DNA of 64,000 bases from Halomonas borealis (GTDB taxonomy: Bacteria > Pseudomonadota > Gammaproteobacteria > Pseudomonadales > Halomonadaceae), in the NCBI RefSeq assembly GCF_004798905.1, contig NZ_SDMO01000010.1, positions 62,001 through 126,000 of the forward strand, given 5' to 3'. Of this stretch, positions 42,903 to 52,318 are shown piece after piece (within the stretch, counting starts at the first letter, position 1; every line of letters starts with the position of its first letter). The notes under the pieces are model-generated. The model worked only from the letters and a program-made list of their open reading frames with translations, did not search any database and was not told the origin of the DNA. The position numbers were made by a program, and so were the translations under genes.

Positions 42903-43367
42903 TCACTCCTTGGCCATGTTGGACACGAACTGCTGGATGAGCTCTTCCAGCACCAGGGCGGACTGGGTATCGCGGATGCGATCGCCGTCCGCCAGCATCT
43001 CGGGCGCACCGCCCACCGACAGCCCCACGTACTGCTCGCCGAGCAGCCCAGAGGTGAGGATCGCCGCGGTGGTATCCTCGGGCAGCGATGCCTCCAGCTC
43101 GTCATCGAGCGTCAGGACCACCCGGGCGTCGTACCACTCCGGGTCGAGCTCGACGCTCTCGACTCGACCGACGGTGACACCGGCCATGGTAACCCGGGCA
43201 CGCGACTTGAGCCCGCCGATGTTGGCGAAGTTGGCCTCCAGGCGGAAGTCGTCTGCGGGGGGCTCGAGGCTCAGGCCGCTGACCCTCAGGGCGAGGAACA
43301 GCAGTCCCAGGATGCCGGCCAGCATGAACAGACCGACGCCCAGTTCCATCGTCTTGCTGCGCTTCAT
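42903..43367 (-). CDS. mlaD: MCE-domain protein MlaD
   Basis: 154 residues. One N-terminal membrane helix (TMELGVGLFMLAGILGLLFLA) and one MCE domain (YSLxAxFxNIGGLK-type element seen as RLEANFANIGGLKSRARVTM, then GVTVGRVESVELDP). MlaD hexamers form the lipid channel above MlaE. Start at 43367 (MKRSKTMELG); stop lies just before mlaC. Confidence 0.96.
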   Translation of the reverse strand: MKRSKTMELGVGLFMLAGILGLLFLALRVSGLSLEPPADDFRLEANFANIGGLKSRARVTMAGVTVGRVESVELDPEWYDARVVLTLDDELEASLPEDTTAAILTSGLLGEQYVGLSVGGAPEMLADGDRIRDTQSALVLEELIQQFVSNMAKE

Positions 43368-43425
43368 TCCATGTCTCCACAAATCCGCGGCGGCCACACG
43401 CCGCCATATTGCCCGCCCTCGCGAC

Positions 43426-44208
43426 TCAGGAGAGTCCGCCGAACATCAGGGCCGTCAGTACGAAGTCCAGCCCCAGCACCGCCAGCGAGGCATGTACCAC
43501 GGTGCGGGTGGTGGCCCGTGCGATGCCCTCGGAGGTCGGCAGCAGGGCATAGCCCTGATAGACCGCGATCCAGGTCACCACCACGGCGAACACCAGGCTC
43601 TTGATCAGGCCATTGAGCACATCATCGGCGAAGCCGACGCTGGCCTGCATGTTGCCCCAGTAGGAGCCTTCGAAGACGCCCAGCCACTTCACGCCCACCA
43701 GCTCGCCGCCCCAGATGCCGATCACGCCGAAGCCGATGGTCAGCAGCGGCAGGGCGACGAAGCCCGCCCACAGGCGCGGGGCGACGATCCGCCGCAACGG
43801 GTCGACGCCGATCATCTCCATGCTGGTGAGCTGCTCGGTGGCCTTCATCAGGCCGATTTCGGCGGTCAGCGCCGAGCCGGCGCGGCCGGCGAACAGCAAG
43901 GCCGCCACCACCGGCGCCAGCTCACGCAGCAACGACAGCGCCACCATCTGGCCGAGCGCCTCCTCGGCGCCGAAATCGACCAGCAGGGTATAGCCCTGCA
44001 GGCCCAGCACCATGCCGATGAACAATCCGGAGACCAGCACGATGGCCAGCGACATCACGCCGACGAAGTGCATCTGGCGCAGCCAGAGTCTCAGCCCCTC
44101 GACGGAAGGCACCCCGATGGCCGACTGAGCGAGCATCAGGGTCGCCCGGCCGAGTCCCTCGGTGACATCACAGCCCCGGCGTCCCAGGCGTTGGATCGTC
44201 GCCATCAT
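43426..44208 (-). CDS. mlaE: Mla lipid transporter permease MlaE
   Basis: 260 residues, five to six membrane segments. Permease of the MlaFEDB ABC transporter. [40 protein letters not shown] and [19 protein letters not shown] are family signatures. It overlaps mlaF by four bases. Confidence 0.97.
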   Translation of the reverse strand: MMATIQRLGRRGCDVTEGLGRATLMLAQSAIGVPSVEGLRLWLRQMHFVGVMSLAIVLVSGLFIGMVLGLQGYTLLVDFGAEEALGQMVALSLLRELAPVVAALLFAGRAGSALTAEIGLMKATEQLTSMEMIGVDPLRRIVAPRLWAGFVALPLLTIGFGVIGIWGGELVGVKWLGVFEGSYWGNMQASVGFADDVLNGLIKSLVFAVVVTWIAVYQGYALLPTSEGIARATTRTVVHASLAVLGLDFVLTALMFGGLS

Positions 44209-45017
44209 CGTGCGCCTCCCGTGCCGAGCAGGTCGTCATGGAAATCCACCGCGGGGTAGTGAAACGGCACCGGGCCATCCGGCTCGCCGTGGATGAACTG
44301 GCTGACACGCGGGTCGCGATCCACGTCGAGGCTCTGTGGCGTGCCCTGAGCCATCACGCGACCGTCGGCGATCACATAGACGTAGTCGGCGATGGACAGC
44401 GTCTCGTCGATGTCGTGAGACACCACCACGGCGGTCAACCCTAGCGCATCGTTGAGCCGACGAATCAGCTGCACCAGCACGCCCATGGAGATCGGATCCT
44501 GACCGACGAAGGGCTCGTCATAGAGGATCAGTTCGGGGTCCAGGGCGATCGCCCGCGCCAGCGCCACGCGCCGCGCCATGCCACCGGACAACTCCGACGG
44601 CATCAACGTCCGGGCACCACGCAGCCCCACCGCCTGAAGCTTCATCAGCACCAGGTCGCGGACCATCGATTCGGGCAGGTCGGTATGCACGCGCAGCGGG
44701 AAGGCCACATTCTCGAAGACGTCGAGATCGGAGAACAACGCCCCGCTCTGGAACAGCATGCCCATGCGTCGGCGCAGCCGGAGCAGCGACTTGCGCGACA
44801 GCGCGTGTACGTCTTCGCCGTCGATATGCACCCGCCCGGCATCGGGGGCGAGCTGCCCGCCGATCAGCTTGAGCAGGGTCGTCTTGCCGGTACCGCTGGG
44901 GCCCATGATCGCGGTGATCTTGCCACGCGGCACTACCATGTCGAGGCCGCGGAAGATCTCCGTCTCTCCGCGAGAGAAGCGCAGACCCTCCACCTCGACG
45001 AGGGGAGAATCGTTCAT
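44205..45017 (-). CDS. mlaF: Mla lipid transporter ATPase MlaF
   Basis: 270 residues. ABC ATPase with Walker A GPSGTGKT (39-46), signature [20 protein letters not shown], Walker [15 protein letters not shown] and the H-loop [10 protein letters not shown]. It drives phospholipid movement by MlaFEDB, which keeps the outer leaflet free of glycerophospholipids. First gene of the minus-strand mla operon; kdsD is divergent, 189 nt away, an arrangement common in gammaproteobacteria (often with a calcium/cation antiporter between, absent here). Confidence 0.97.
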   Translation of the reverse strand: MNDSPLVEVEGLRFSRGETEIFRGLDMVVPRGKITAIMGPSGTGKTTLLKLIGGQLAPDAGRVHIDGEDVHALSRKSLLRLRRRMGMLFQSGALFSDLDVFENVAFPLRVHTDLPESMVRDLVLMKLQAVGLRGARTLMPSELSGGMARRVALARAIALDPELILYDEPFVGQDPISMGVLVQLIRRLNDALGLTAVVVSHDIDETLSIADYVYVIADGRVMAQGTPQSLDVDRDPRVSQFIHGEPDGPVPFHYPAVDFHDDLLGTGGAR

Positions 45018-45063
45018 CTATTGAGTTCCCTGACAGATTATCGAACATCGTATCTTAACCCGA

Positions 45064-45122
45064 GGCCAAGGCGCCAGCGCCGAGGCCTTGGCCGGGTTGC
45101 ACCGAACCCCCGCAAGGGGTTC
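45064..45122. other. Two perfect inverted repeats between mlaF and kdsD
   Basis: In the 189-bp divergent gap, GGCCAAGGC (45064-45072) pairs with GCCTTGGCC (45085-45093), and GAACCCC (45104-45110) pairs with GGGGTTC (45116-45122). They lie between divergent start codons, so they may be leader structures or operators. No convincing promoter was identified; a GATAAT lies on the minus strand at 45037-45042. Confidence 0.5.
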
Positions 45123-45206
45123 AATGGCCTCCTTTTCCACGCCCCTCCGGCATCGACTCGGCCATCCGCCCTTGAGCCCAACCCCGCGACAGGCAACAAT
45201 CTCCCC

Positions 45207-46193
45207 ATGACAGACGACTCTTCCTCTCCCGACAGCCTGCTGGCCAGCGCCAAGCGCACCCTGCGACTGGAACAGCAAGCCATCGGCGCCCTCGTCGAAC
45301 GCCTCGACGGCGACTTCGAGCGCGCCTGCGAACTGATCCTGGCCTGTCGCGGCCGAGTGATCGTCACCGGCATGGGCAAGTCCGGCCACATCGGCACCAA
45401 GATCGCCGCCACCCTGGCCAGCACCGGCACGCCTTCCTTCTTCGTGCACCCGGGCGAGGCCAGCCATGGCGACCTGGGCATGATCACCCCCGGCGATGTA
45501 GTGCTGGCGCTGTCGAACTCCGGCGAGACCGCCGAGGTCACCGCCCTGCTGCCGCTGCTCAAACGCCTCGGCACACCATTGATCAGCATGACCGGCCGCC
45601 CTGGCTCGACGCTGGCCTGTCACGCCGAGGCGCACCTGGACGCCGGCGTCGAACGCGAGGCCTGCCCGCTGGACCTGGCGCCCACCTCCTCCACCACCGC
45701 CGCCCTGGCGCTGGGCGATGCCTTGGCCGTGGCACTGCTCGAGAGCCGCGGTTTCACCGCCGAGGACTTCGCGCTCTCGCACCCCGGCGGCAGCCTCGGC
45801 AAGCGCCTGCTGCTCAAGGTCTCGGACCTGATGCATCAGGGTAGCCGCCTCCCCGGCGTGGCACTCGGCAGCCCGCTGCGTGACGCACTGCTGGAGATCA
45901 CCCACCAGGGCCTGGGCTTCACCTGCGTGATCGATGCCGAAGGCCGGCTGGCCGGGGTCTACACCGACGGCGACCTGCGCCGCACCCTCGACCAGTTCAA
46001 CGACCTCTCCGCCCTGACGGTAGATCAGGTGATGACCACCCCCGGCAAGCGGATCTCGCCCGACATCCTCGCCGCCGAGGCCGTGCGGTTGATGGAAGAC
46101 AACCGCATCACCGCGCTGGCCGTGGTGGACGACGATGGCCGCCCGGTGGGCGCCCTGCACATGCACGACCTGCTGGCCAGCGGCGTCATCTGA
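45207..46193 (+). CDS. kdsD: D-arabinose 5-phosphate isomerase
   Basis: 328 residues. Converts ribulose-5-phosphate to arabinose-5-phosphate, the precursor of Kdo for lipopolysaccharide. An N-terminal SIS domain (VIVTGMGKSGHIGTKIAATL; FFVHPGEASHGDLGMI; LALSNSGETAEV) is followed by two CBS domains (DLMHQGSRLPGV... and DQVMTTPGKRISPDILAAEA). ATG 45207 begins the canonical protein; the large frame upstream runs through the intergenic region and is rejected. First of the kdsD-kdsC-lptCAB group. Confidence 0.96.
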   Translation: MTDDSSSPDSLLASAKRTLRLEQQAIGALVERLDGDFERACELILACRGRVIVTGMGKSGHIGTKIAATLASTGTPSFFVHPGEASHGDLGMITPGDVVLALSNSGETAEVTALLPLLKRLGTPLISMTGRPGSTLACHAEAHLDAGVEREACPLDLAPTSSTTAALALGDALAVALLESRGFTAEDFALSHPGGSLGKRLLLKVSDLMHQGSRLPGVALGSPLRDALLEITHQGLGFTCVIDAEGRLAGVYTDGDLRRTLDQFNDLSALTVDQVMTTPGKRISPDILAAEAVRLMEDNRITALAVVDDDGRPVGALHMHDLLASGVI

Positions 46194-46207
46194 CACCAGG
46201 AGACCCC

Positions 46208-46765
46208 ATGACTCTCGACGCATCCCCCATGCCCCCGGCGCTGATCGAGCGCCTGCGCCGCGTCCGCCTGCTGGCCCTGGACGTGGACGGCGTGCTGACC
46301 GACGGCCGCCTCGAATTCCAGGCCGACGGCGGCGAGGCCAAGGCCTTCCATACCCTCGATGGCCACGGCATCAAGCTGGTGCAGCGCGCCGGCATTCAGG
46401 TCGCGTTGATTACCGGCCGCGACTCGCCGATGGTCAGCCGCCGGGCCGCCGCGCTCGGCATCCAGCATCTCCATCAAGGCATCGAGAAGAAGCTGCCGAC
46501 GCTGCACCAGCTATGCCAGCGCCTGGAGCTCGATCTCGCCCAGGTCGCCTACTGCGGCGACGACCTGCCGGACCTCGCGCCGATCCACCAGGCCGGCGTC
46601 GGCATCAGCGTGCCCGGGGCACCGAGCTACATCCGTCAGCACGCCGACTGGGTCACCGAGCGCGAGGGCGGCTTCGGGGCGGTGCGCGAGATCTGCGACG
46701 GCCTGCTCCAGGCCCAGGGCCGCTGGGACGCCGTGCTCGATACCTACCTGCACGGCCAGGCCTGA
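46208..46765 (+). CDS. kdsC: 3-deoxy-D-manno-octulosonate 8-phosphate phosphatase
   Basis: 185 residues, C0-type HAD phosphatase that forms tetramers. Motif I DVDGVLTDG (25-33), FHTLDGHGIKLVQRAGIQVA, LITGRDSPMV and motif III AYCGDDLPDLAPIHQAG. It releases Kdo from Kdo-8-phosphate. AGGAGACCCC precedes ATG 46208. Confidence 0.97.
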   Translation: MTLDASPMPPALIERLRRVRLLALDVDGVLTDGRLEFQADGGEAKAFHTLDGHGIKLVQRAGIQVALITGRDSPMVSRRAAALGIQHLHQGIEKKLPTLHQLCQRLELDLAQVAYCGDDLPDLAPIHQAGVGISVPGAPSYIRQHADWVTEREGGFGAVREICDGLLQAQGRWDAVLDTYLHGQA

Positions 46766-46769
46766 CACC

Positions 46770-47354
46770 ATGCGACTACCCCGCCCCGGCTTCCGTACCT
46801 GGCTGTTGTTGCTGCTGCTCGTCCTGGGCGGCGGCCTGGCGCTGCTCGATCAGCGTGACGACGCGCCATCGCCCGCCGCCCCTCAGGGCGAGACCGGGGA
46901 GCCCGACTACTACCTGGAAGACGCCCGGCTGACACGCTTCGATGCCCAGGGGCGCCCCCATCAGCGGCTGACCACGCCACGCCTGGAACATACCCCGATC
47001 GACGACGTCACCCGGCTGACCACCCCGCATGCCGAACTGCGCGATCGCGAAGGCCGGCAGTGGCTGGCCGACGCCCAGCGCGGGCGACTGGAAAACGGCG
47101 GTAATCTCTTGACCCTCGAGGGCCAGGCCGTGCTGACCGCCCCGGCACAACGCTGGCGACTCGAGACCGAGCGGCTGCACTACGAGGCCGACGCCGGGCA
47201 CGCCTGGAGCGACACCCCGGCACGGCTGAGCCAACCGCCCCAACGAATGCGTGGCGAGCGTTTCGACGCCTGGATCGATGACAACCGCGCCCGACTGACC
47301 GACAATGTGCACGGTCACCACCCGCCGGACCCCCAGGAGGACCCCCAGCCATGA
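46770..47354 (+). CDS. lptC: LPS export system protein LptC
   Basis: 194 residues, bitopic inner-membrane protein with an N-terminal helix ([17 protein letters not shown]) and a periplasmic beta-jellyroll ([40 protein letters not shown]). It receives LPS from LptB2FG and hands it to LptA. The stop overlaps the lptA start (ATGA). Confidence 0.94.
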   Translation: MRLPRPGFRTWLLLLLLVLGGGLALLDQRDDAPSPAAPQGETGEPDYYLEDARLTRFDAQGRPHQRLTTPRLEHTPIDDVTRLTTPHAELRDREGRQWLADAQRGRLENGGNLLTLEGQAVLTAPAQRWRLETERLHYEADAGHAWSDTPARLSQPPQRMRGERFDAWIDDNRARLTDNVHGHHPPDPQEDPQP

Positions 47355-47878
47355 CGCGACCCTTCGCCTCGCTGCTGGCCCTGACGCTGCTCACCGCGGC
47401 GCTGGCCACCCCTACGGCCCAGGCCCTCGAGGGCGATGCCAGCGCGCCCATCCAGGTCGAGGCCGACCGCCTGGACCTCGACGATCGAGCCGGCACCGCC
47501 ATCTACCGGGGCGATGTACGCATCGAACAGGGCAGCATGCAACTGACCGGCGAGCGCGTGGAGATCCAGCGCAACGACGCCGGCCAGCTGACCACCGCCA
47601 CCGCCACCGGTCAGCGCGCCTACCTGGAACAGAAGCCCGCGCCGGACCAGCCGCTGGTCCGTGCCTGGGGCCGCACGGTCGTCTATCACGTGGCCGAACG
47701 GCGCATCGAACTGGTCGACCAGGCCGAGCTTCACAAGGGCGGCGATACCTTCGATGGCGGCTACCTCGAGTACTTCCTCGACCGCCGCGTGGTCCAGGCC
47801 CGCTCCAACGCCCAGGGCGTCAGCGAGAGCCAGCGGGTACGCATGACCCTGGAGCCGGAACAACAGGACGCCCCATGA
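47351..47878 (+). CDS. lptA: LPS periplasmic bridge protein LptA
   Basis: 175 residues. Signal peptide ([17 protein letters not shown]) then OstA-like beta-jellyroll: [56 protein letters not shown]. LptA monomers stack to form the bridge that carries LPS across the periplasm. It overlaps both lptC and lptB by four bases. Confidence 0.95.
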   Translation: MTRPFASLLALTLLTAALATPTAQALEGDASAPIQVEADRLDLDDRAGTAIYRGDVRIEQGSMQLTGERVEIQRNDAGQLTTATATGQRAYLEQKPAPDQPLVRAWGRTVVYHVAERRIELVDQAELHKGGDTFDGGYLEYFLDRRVVQARSNAQGVSESQRVRMTLEPEQQDAP

Positions 47879-48600
47879 AAACCCTGAGCGCCCAGCATCT
47901 GGCCAAGAGCTACAAGCGTCGCCGCGTGGTCCAAGACATCAGCCTGGAGATCCAGCAGGGCCGCATCATCGGCCTGCTGGGCCCCAACGGCGCCGGCAAG
48001 ACCACCTCCTTCTACATGATCGTCGGCCTGGTGCGCGCCGATGCCGGCCGCGTCGCCATCGACGAGCGCGACCTCTCCGGCGCCGCCATGCACGAGCGTG
48101 CCCGCTCGGGTATCGGCTACCTGCCCCAGGAAGCCTCGATCTTCCGCAAGCTGTCGGTGGCCGACAACATCCTGGCGATCCTCCAGACCCGCCGCGACCT
48201 GGATAATGCCGGCCGCCAGGCGCGCCTGGAGTCGTTGCTCGAAGACTTCCACGTCACCCACATCCGCGACAACCTCGGCATGAGCCTGTCCGGTGGCGAG
48301 CGCCGCCGGGTCGAAATCGCCCGAGCGCTGGCCACCGAGCCCGACTTCATCCTGCTCGACGAACCCTTCGCCGGCGTCGACCCCATCTCGGTGGGCGAGA
48401 TCAAGGGCATCATTCGCCAGCTCAAGGCCCGCGAGATCGGCGTGCTGATCACCGATCACAACGTGCGCGAGACGCTGGACATCTGCGATGGCGCCTACAT
48501 CGTCGGCGACGGTCAGATCATCGCCGAAGGCAATGCCGAACAGATCCTGGCCAACCAGCGCGTGCGCGACGTCTACCTGGGCCAGGACTTCCGCCTCTGA
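47875..48600 (+). CDS. lptB: LPS export ABC ATPase LptB
   Basis: 241 residues. ATPase of LptB2FG. Walker A GPNGAGKT (36-43), [20 protein letters not shown], signature [18 protein letters not shown], Walker [21 protein letters not shown]-loop [15 protein letters not shown] 47875 overlaps the lptA TGA; an upstream-extended frame is rejected. Confidence 0.98.
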   Translation: MKTLSAQHLAKSYKRRRVVQDISLEIQQGRIIGLLGPNGAGKTTSFYMIVGLVRADAGRVAIDERDLSGAAMHERARSGIGYLPQEASIFRKLSVADNILAILQTRRDLDNAGRQARLESLLEDFHVTHIRDNLGMSLSGGERRRVEIARALATEPDFILLDEPFAGVDPISVGEIKGIIRQLKAREIGVLITDHNVRETLDICDGAYIVGDGQIIAEGNAEQILANQRVRDVYLGQDFRL

Positions 48601-48650
48601 CGCCGCCACAGTTCGCAAATTACTGATATACAAGTCGCCGTAGAACAGCA

Positions 48651-48699
48651 GGCACAGCGATTGCCGCTGGCATGCTAATTGCTTGGCAATCGACTTGCA
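48651..48699 (+). promoter_or_regulatory. Three tandem sigma-54-type (-24/-12) elements upstream of rpoN
   Basis: Each element keeps the exact GG-N10-GC spacing of sigma-54 promoters: GGCACAGCGATTGC (48651-48664), TGGCATGCTAATTGCT (48668-48683, one mismatch to TGGCACG-N4-TTGCT) and TTGGCAATCGACTTGCA (48683-48699). They end about 62 bp before rpoN. A TATAAG at 48723-48728 may belong to a separate sigma-70 promoter, but its -35 is not clear. Confidence 0.6.
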
Positions 48700-48760
48700 C
48701 GGCGCCTTTCCGCGCACTAGGGTATAAGGCCTCTTCCCCGCAGGACCGGACCGCTTTCCC

Positions 48761-50158
48761 ATGGCCATGAAGGCATCCCTTCAACTGCGTGTCGGCACCC
48801 AGCTGACCATGACGCCTCAGCTGCAGCAGGCGATCGGCCTGCTGCAGCTGTCGACCCTCGACTTGCGCCAGGAGATCCAGCAGGCCCTGGAGGCCAACCC
48901 CATGCTGGAGCTCGAGGACGACTTCGGCGAACAGGCCGTCAGCGAGACGCCGGAAGACGACTGGCCCGACGAGATCCCCGCCGAGCTCAGCGTCGACAGC
49001 GACTGGTCCGACACCTTCCAGGACGCCGGCGGCGGCGAGGCCCCCGACTTCGAGCGCCAGGCCGCCGGCCAGAGCCTGCAGAGCCACCTCGGCTGGCAGC
49101 TCGCCATGGGCGCCTTCGACGCCCGCGAGACACGCATCGCCGAGAGCCTGATCGACGCGGTGACGCCGGATGGCTATCTCGACCAGCCGCTCGATGAGCT
49201 GCGCGATGGCCTGCGTGCCCAGGGGCTCGAGGGACTCACCACCCGCGAAGTGGAAGCCCTGCTGTTGCGTCTGCAGCGCTTCGAGCCCACCGGCGTGTTC
49301 GCCCGTGACCTGCGCGAGTGCCTGCTGCTGCAACTCGCCACCCTGCCCGATGACACCCCGCTGCTGCCCCAGGCACGACGCCTGGTGCGCCAGTTCCTGG
49401 AGGCCCTGGCCGGCAACGACCGCCGGCTGCTCAAGCGGCGCCTGGGGCTCGACGACACGACCCTCGACGCGGTCATCGCTCTGATCCGCGGCCTCGACCC
49501 ACGCCCAGGCAGCGAATACTCGAGCGACGACAACGACTACGTGATCCCCGACCTGATCGCTCGCCATACCTCCCGGGGTTGGCATGTCGAGCTCAACCCC
49601 GAGGCGATGCCTCGGCTGCGCGTACAGCCCGACTACGCGGCGCTGATCAAACGCGCCGACAAGAGCGACGACAACCAGTTCCTCAAGGACCACCTGCAGG
49701 AAGCCCGCTGGCTGATCAAGAGCCTGGCCAGCCGCAACGACACCCTGCTGCGCGTCGGCCACGAGGTGATGACCCGTCAGCTCGCCTTCCTCGAGCGCGG
49801 CGAGGAGGCCATGAAACCGCTGATCCTGGCCGACATCGCCCAGGCCGTTGAGATGCACGAATCGACCATCTCACGGGTCACCACCCAGAAGTTCATCCAC
49901 ACGCCGCGCGGCGTCTTCGAGCTCAAGTACTTCTTCTCCAGCCAGGTCGGCGACGGCGAAGACGCACACTCCAGCACCGCGATCCGTGCCCGCATCCGCA
50001 AGCTGGTCGAGGGCGAAGCCCCCCGCAAGCCGCTCTCCGACAGCAAGCTGGTCACCCTGCTCGCCGAGGAAGGCATCGAGGTGGCCCGGCGCACCGTCGC
50101 CAAGTACCGCGAGGCGCTGCACATCCCCTCCTCGAGCCAGCGCAAGCGGCTCGGCTGA
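48761..50158 (+). CDS. rpoN: RNA polymerase sigma-54 factor
   Basis: 465 residues. N-terminal glutamine-rich region I (LQLRVGTQLTMTPQLQQAIG, LLQLSTLDLRQEIQQALEAN), an acidic region II, the core-binding domain, helix-turn-helix (VEMHESTISRVTTQKFIHTP) and the RpoN box ARRTVAKYRE near the C-terminus that reads the -24 element. Sigma-54 needs AAA+ activators to open promoters. Ribosome site before ATG 48761 is weak; Met3 is an alternative start. Confidence 0.98.
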   Translation: MAMKASLQLRVGTQLTMTPQLQQAIGLLQLSTLDLRQEIQQALEANPMLELEDDFGEQAVSETPEDDWPDEIPAELSVDSDWSDTFQDAGGGEAPDFERQAAGQSLQSHLGWQLAMGAFDARETRIAESLIDAVTPDGYLDQPLDELRDGLRAQGLEGLTTREVEALLLRLQRFEPTGVFARDLRECLLLQLATLPDDTPLLPQARRLVRQFLEALAGNDRRLLKRRLGLDDTTLDAVIALIRGLDPRPGSEYSSDDNDYVIPDLIARHTSRGWHVELNPEAMPRLRVQPDYAALIKRADKSDDNQFLKDHLQEARWLIKSLASRNDTLLRVGHEVMTRQLAFLERGEEAMKPLILADIAQAVEMHESTISRVTTQKFIHTPRGVFELKYFFSSQVGDGEDAHSSTAIRARIRKLVEGEAPRKPLSDSKLVTLLAEEGIEVARRTVAKYREALHIPSSSQRKRLG

Positions 50159-50210
50159 GGGCGCCCGCAGAGCCGTTGCCAGGGCGTGGAAACGCGCTGG
50201 GAACAGGGGG

Positions 50211-50238
50211 TTTGCAAGGCATCAAAAAGGGTTACAAT
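50211..50238 (+). promoter_or_regulatory. Promoter of hpf
   Basis: TTTGCA (50211-50216), 16 bp, TACAAT (50233-50238) in the 112-bp rpoN-hpf gap. It suggests that hpf-ptsN-rapZ-ptsO can be transcribed apart from rpoN. Confidence 0.5.
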
Positions 50239-50270
50239 CGAGTCACCACCCAAGGAGCAAGGAGCGTGTC

Positions 50271-50582
50271 ATGCAAGTCAACATCACCGGCCATCACGTG
50301 GAATTGACCGACCCCCTGCGTGACTACGTGCAGGAGAAGCTCTCCCGCCTGGAACGTCACTACGACAACATCACCACCGTTCAGGTCACGCTCTCCGTCG
50401 AGAAAGAACGCCAACAGGCCGCCTGCACCCTGCATGCCGCCGGTGCCGATCTACACGCCGAAGCGATGGACGGCGACATGTATGCCGCCATCGACGCCCT
50501 TGCCGACAAGCTGGACCGCCAGCTCGTCAAGCACAAGGAAAAGACCCAGGCCCGCGCCCAGGGCGCCGCAAGCGTCCGCTGA
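50271..50582 (+). CDS. hpf: Ribosome hibernation promoting factor, short form
   Basis: 103 residues. MQVNITGHHVELTDPLRDYV, EKLSRLERHYDNITTVQVTL and DMYAAIDALADKLDRQLVKH are typical of short HPF/RaiA-type proteins, which bind the 30S decoding region in stationary phase and help form 100S dimers. GGAGCGTGTC precedes ATG 50271; the larger frame overlapping rpoN is spurious. Sits after rpoN as in most gammaproteobacteria. Confidence 0.95.
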   Translation: MQVNITGHHVELTDPLRDYVQEKLSRLERHYDNITTVQVTLSVEKERQQAACTLHAAGADLHAEAMDGDMYAAIDALADKLDRQLVKHKEKTQARAQGAASVR

Positions 50583-50588
50583 GCCCTC

Positions 50589-51074
50589 ATGTCACTCGAA
50601 ACCATCCTGCCCCCCGAGCGCACCCTCTTCGGTGTACCCGGGGGAAGCAAGAAGCGGGTGCTGGAATTCTTCAGCACCTTCATCGCCCAGAACATGCCAA
50701 GCCTCGACAGCCAGGAGGTCTTCAGCCGGCTGATCGGGCGGGAACGCCTGGGCAGCACCGGCATCGGGCATGGGGTCGCCATCCCCCATTCCCGCAACCC
50801 TCACTGCAAGGCGCCGCTCGCCGGCTTCCTCAAGCTCTCCGAGCCGGTCGACTTCGATGCCATCGACGGCGAACCCGTCGACCTGGTCTTCGTGCTGCTG
50901 GTGCCCGAGCAAGCCGATGACGCCCATCTGGCCCTGCTCGGCCAGGTCGCGGGCGTGATGAACGATGCCGAGACCCGCAGCGCCCTGCGCCGGGCAGGCA
51001 GCCAGCGCGAGCTGCACGACTGTTTGCTCGATGCCATTCGACGACAGGCACCGGCCGCCAGCGGGCGCGGCTGA
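50589..51074 (+). CDS. ptsN: Nitrogen PTS enzyme IIA (EIIA-Ntr)
   Basis: 161 residues. PTS IIA domain of the mannitol type with phospho-acceptor His67 in GHGVAIPHSR; KAPLAGFLKLSEPVDFDAID and VDLVFVLLVPEQADDAHLAL follow. Part of the phosphorelay EI-Ntr (PtsP), NPr (PtsO), EIIA-Ntr that regulates potassium and nitrogen/carbon balance; no sugar permease is attached. Six bases after hpf. Confidence 0.97.
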   Translation: MSLETILPPERTLFGVPGGSKKRVLEFFSTFIAQNMPSLDSQEVFSRLIGRERLGSTGIGHGVAIPHSRNPHCKAPLAGFLKLSEPVDFDAIDGEPVDLVFVLLVPEQADDAHLALLGQVAGVMNDAETRSALRRAGSQRELHDCLLDAIRRQAPAASGRG

Positions 51075-51105
51075 GCGGTGCAGCGCCCCGACCAGGAGAG
51101 CCGTC

Positions 51106-52005
51106 ATGCAGCTCGTCATCATCAGCGGACGCTCCGGCTCCGGCAAGTCGATCGCCTTGCAGGCCCTCGAAGACCTGGGCTTCTACGCCATCGACAACCT
51201 GCCGGCGATGCTGCTCGGCCCGCTGGTGGACGAGCTGCGCAGCGATCAATCGCCGCGCAGCGCCATCGCGGTGAGCATCGATGCCCGCAACCTGCCTCAC
51301 GCCCTGAAACGCTTCCCCACGCTGCTCGAGGACGTACGCTCCCGCGACATCCACTGCCAGGTGGTCTATCTGACCACCGACGCGCGCATCCTGCTGGAAC
51401 GCTACTCCGCCACCCGGCGCCGCCACCCGTTGACCCGCGACACCGAGATGACGCTGGCCGAGGCGATCGACCGCGAGGAAGATGCCCTGACGGAGATCCG
51501 CGACCTCGCCGACCTGCTGATCGACACCTCGCGGCTCTCGGTGCATGACCTGCGGGGCCGCATCACCGACCAGGTGGCCAGCCATCGCCACGAGGGGCTG
51601 ACGCTGACCATCGAATCCTTCGGCTTCAAGCGCGGCGTCCCCCTGGACGCCGACATCGTGTTCGATGCCCGCTGCTTGCCCAATCCCTACTGGGACCCGC
51701 GGTTGCGCGACGCTACCGGCCGCGACCCCAGCGTGATTGCCTTCCTCGAGAGCTACCCGGTAGTCGACGAGATGGCCGCCGACATCCTGAGCTGGATCGA
51801 GCGCTGGCTGCCCCGCTACCGGGCCAGCCAGCGCAGCTACCTGACCGTGGCGATCGGCTGCACCGGCGGCCAGCATCGTTCCACCTACCTGGCCGAGGGG
51901 CTAGCCCGACGCCTGGCCGAGAGCCACGCCGGGGTGCGCCTGCGCCACCGCGAGCTAGGCCTGCAACTCACCCTCCCCGCCCCGACCGCCGACGAGGACC
52001 GCTAG
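51106..52005 (+). CDS. rapZ: RNase adapter protein RapZ
   Basis: 299 residues. P-loop GRSGSGKS at 8-15, DLGFYAIDNLPAMLLGPLV, YLTTDARILLERYSATRRRH and the C-terminal RNA-binding domain with AIGCTGGQHRSTYLAEGLA. In enterics RapZ senses glucosamine-6-phosphate and guides RNase E to the GlmZ small RNA. AGGAGAGCC precedes ATG 51106. Confidence 0.97.
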   Translation: MQLVIISGRSGSGKSIALQALEDLGFYAIDNLPAMLLGPLVDELRSDQSPRSAIAVSIDARNLPHALKRFPTLLEDVRSRDIHCQVVYLTTDARILLERYSATRRRHPLTRDTEMTLAEAIDREEDALTEIRDLADLLIDTSRLSVHDLRGRITDQVASHRHEGLTLTIESFGFKRGVPLDADIVFDARCLPNPYWDPRLRDATGRDPSVIAFLESYPVVDEMAADILSWIERWLPRYRASQRSYLTVAIGCTGGQHRSTYLAEGLARRLAESHAGVRLRHRELGLQLTLPAPTADEDR

Positions 52006-52009
52006 CCCC

Positions 52010-52279
52010 GTGCCCTGCCGCAAGCTCACCTTGACCAACAAGCGTGGTCTGCATGCCCGCGCCGCCACCCGCCTGGTACAATGCTGCCAACCCTTCGCCT
52101 CCCGCGTTACCGTCTGCCACGGCGCACAGCAGGCCGATGCAACCAACATCATGTCCCTGCTGATGCTGGCCGCCCCCTGCGGCACCGAACTGACCCTCGA
52201 GGCCGACGGCGAAGACGGCGAGGCCGTGCTCAACGCGCTGGAACAGCTCTTCGCTGCCCGCTTCGACGAAGACGCCTGA
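52010..52279 (+). CDS. ptsO: Phosphocarrier protein NPr, GTG start
   Basis: 89 residues. HPr-like protein with phospho-His15 in RGLHARAATRLVQCC and the Ser46-loop equivalent ATNIMSLLMLAAPCG. It passes phosphate from PtsP to PtsN. It starts at GTG 52010, four bases after the rapZ stop, with no strong ribosome site, so coupling to rapZ is likely. Cysteine content (four Cys) is unusual for HPr-fold proteins. Confidence 0.95.
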   Translation: MPCRKLTLTNKRGLHARAATRLVQCCQPFASRVTVCHGAQQADATNIMSLLMLAAPCGTELTLEADGEDGEAVLNALEQLFAARFDEDA

Positions 52280-52318
52280 CCCACGACCGTCGCGACCCCC
52301 GACCAACCGAGCAAGACC

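Noticed and set aside
45037-45042. GATAAT as mla operon promoter
   Set aside because: No -35 at any usual spacing, so it is mentioned with the intergenic repeats but not called.
45018-46223. Minus-strand open frame opposite kdsD
   Set aside because: Antisense to a clear SIS/CBS protein; long only because of GC-rich third positions.
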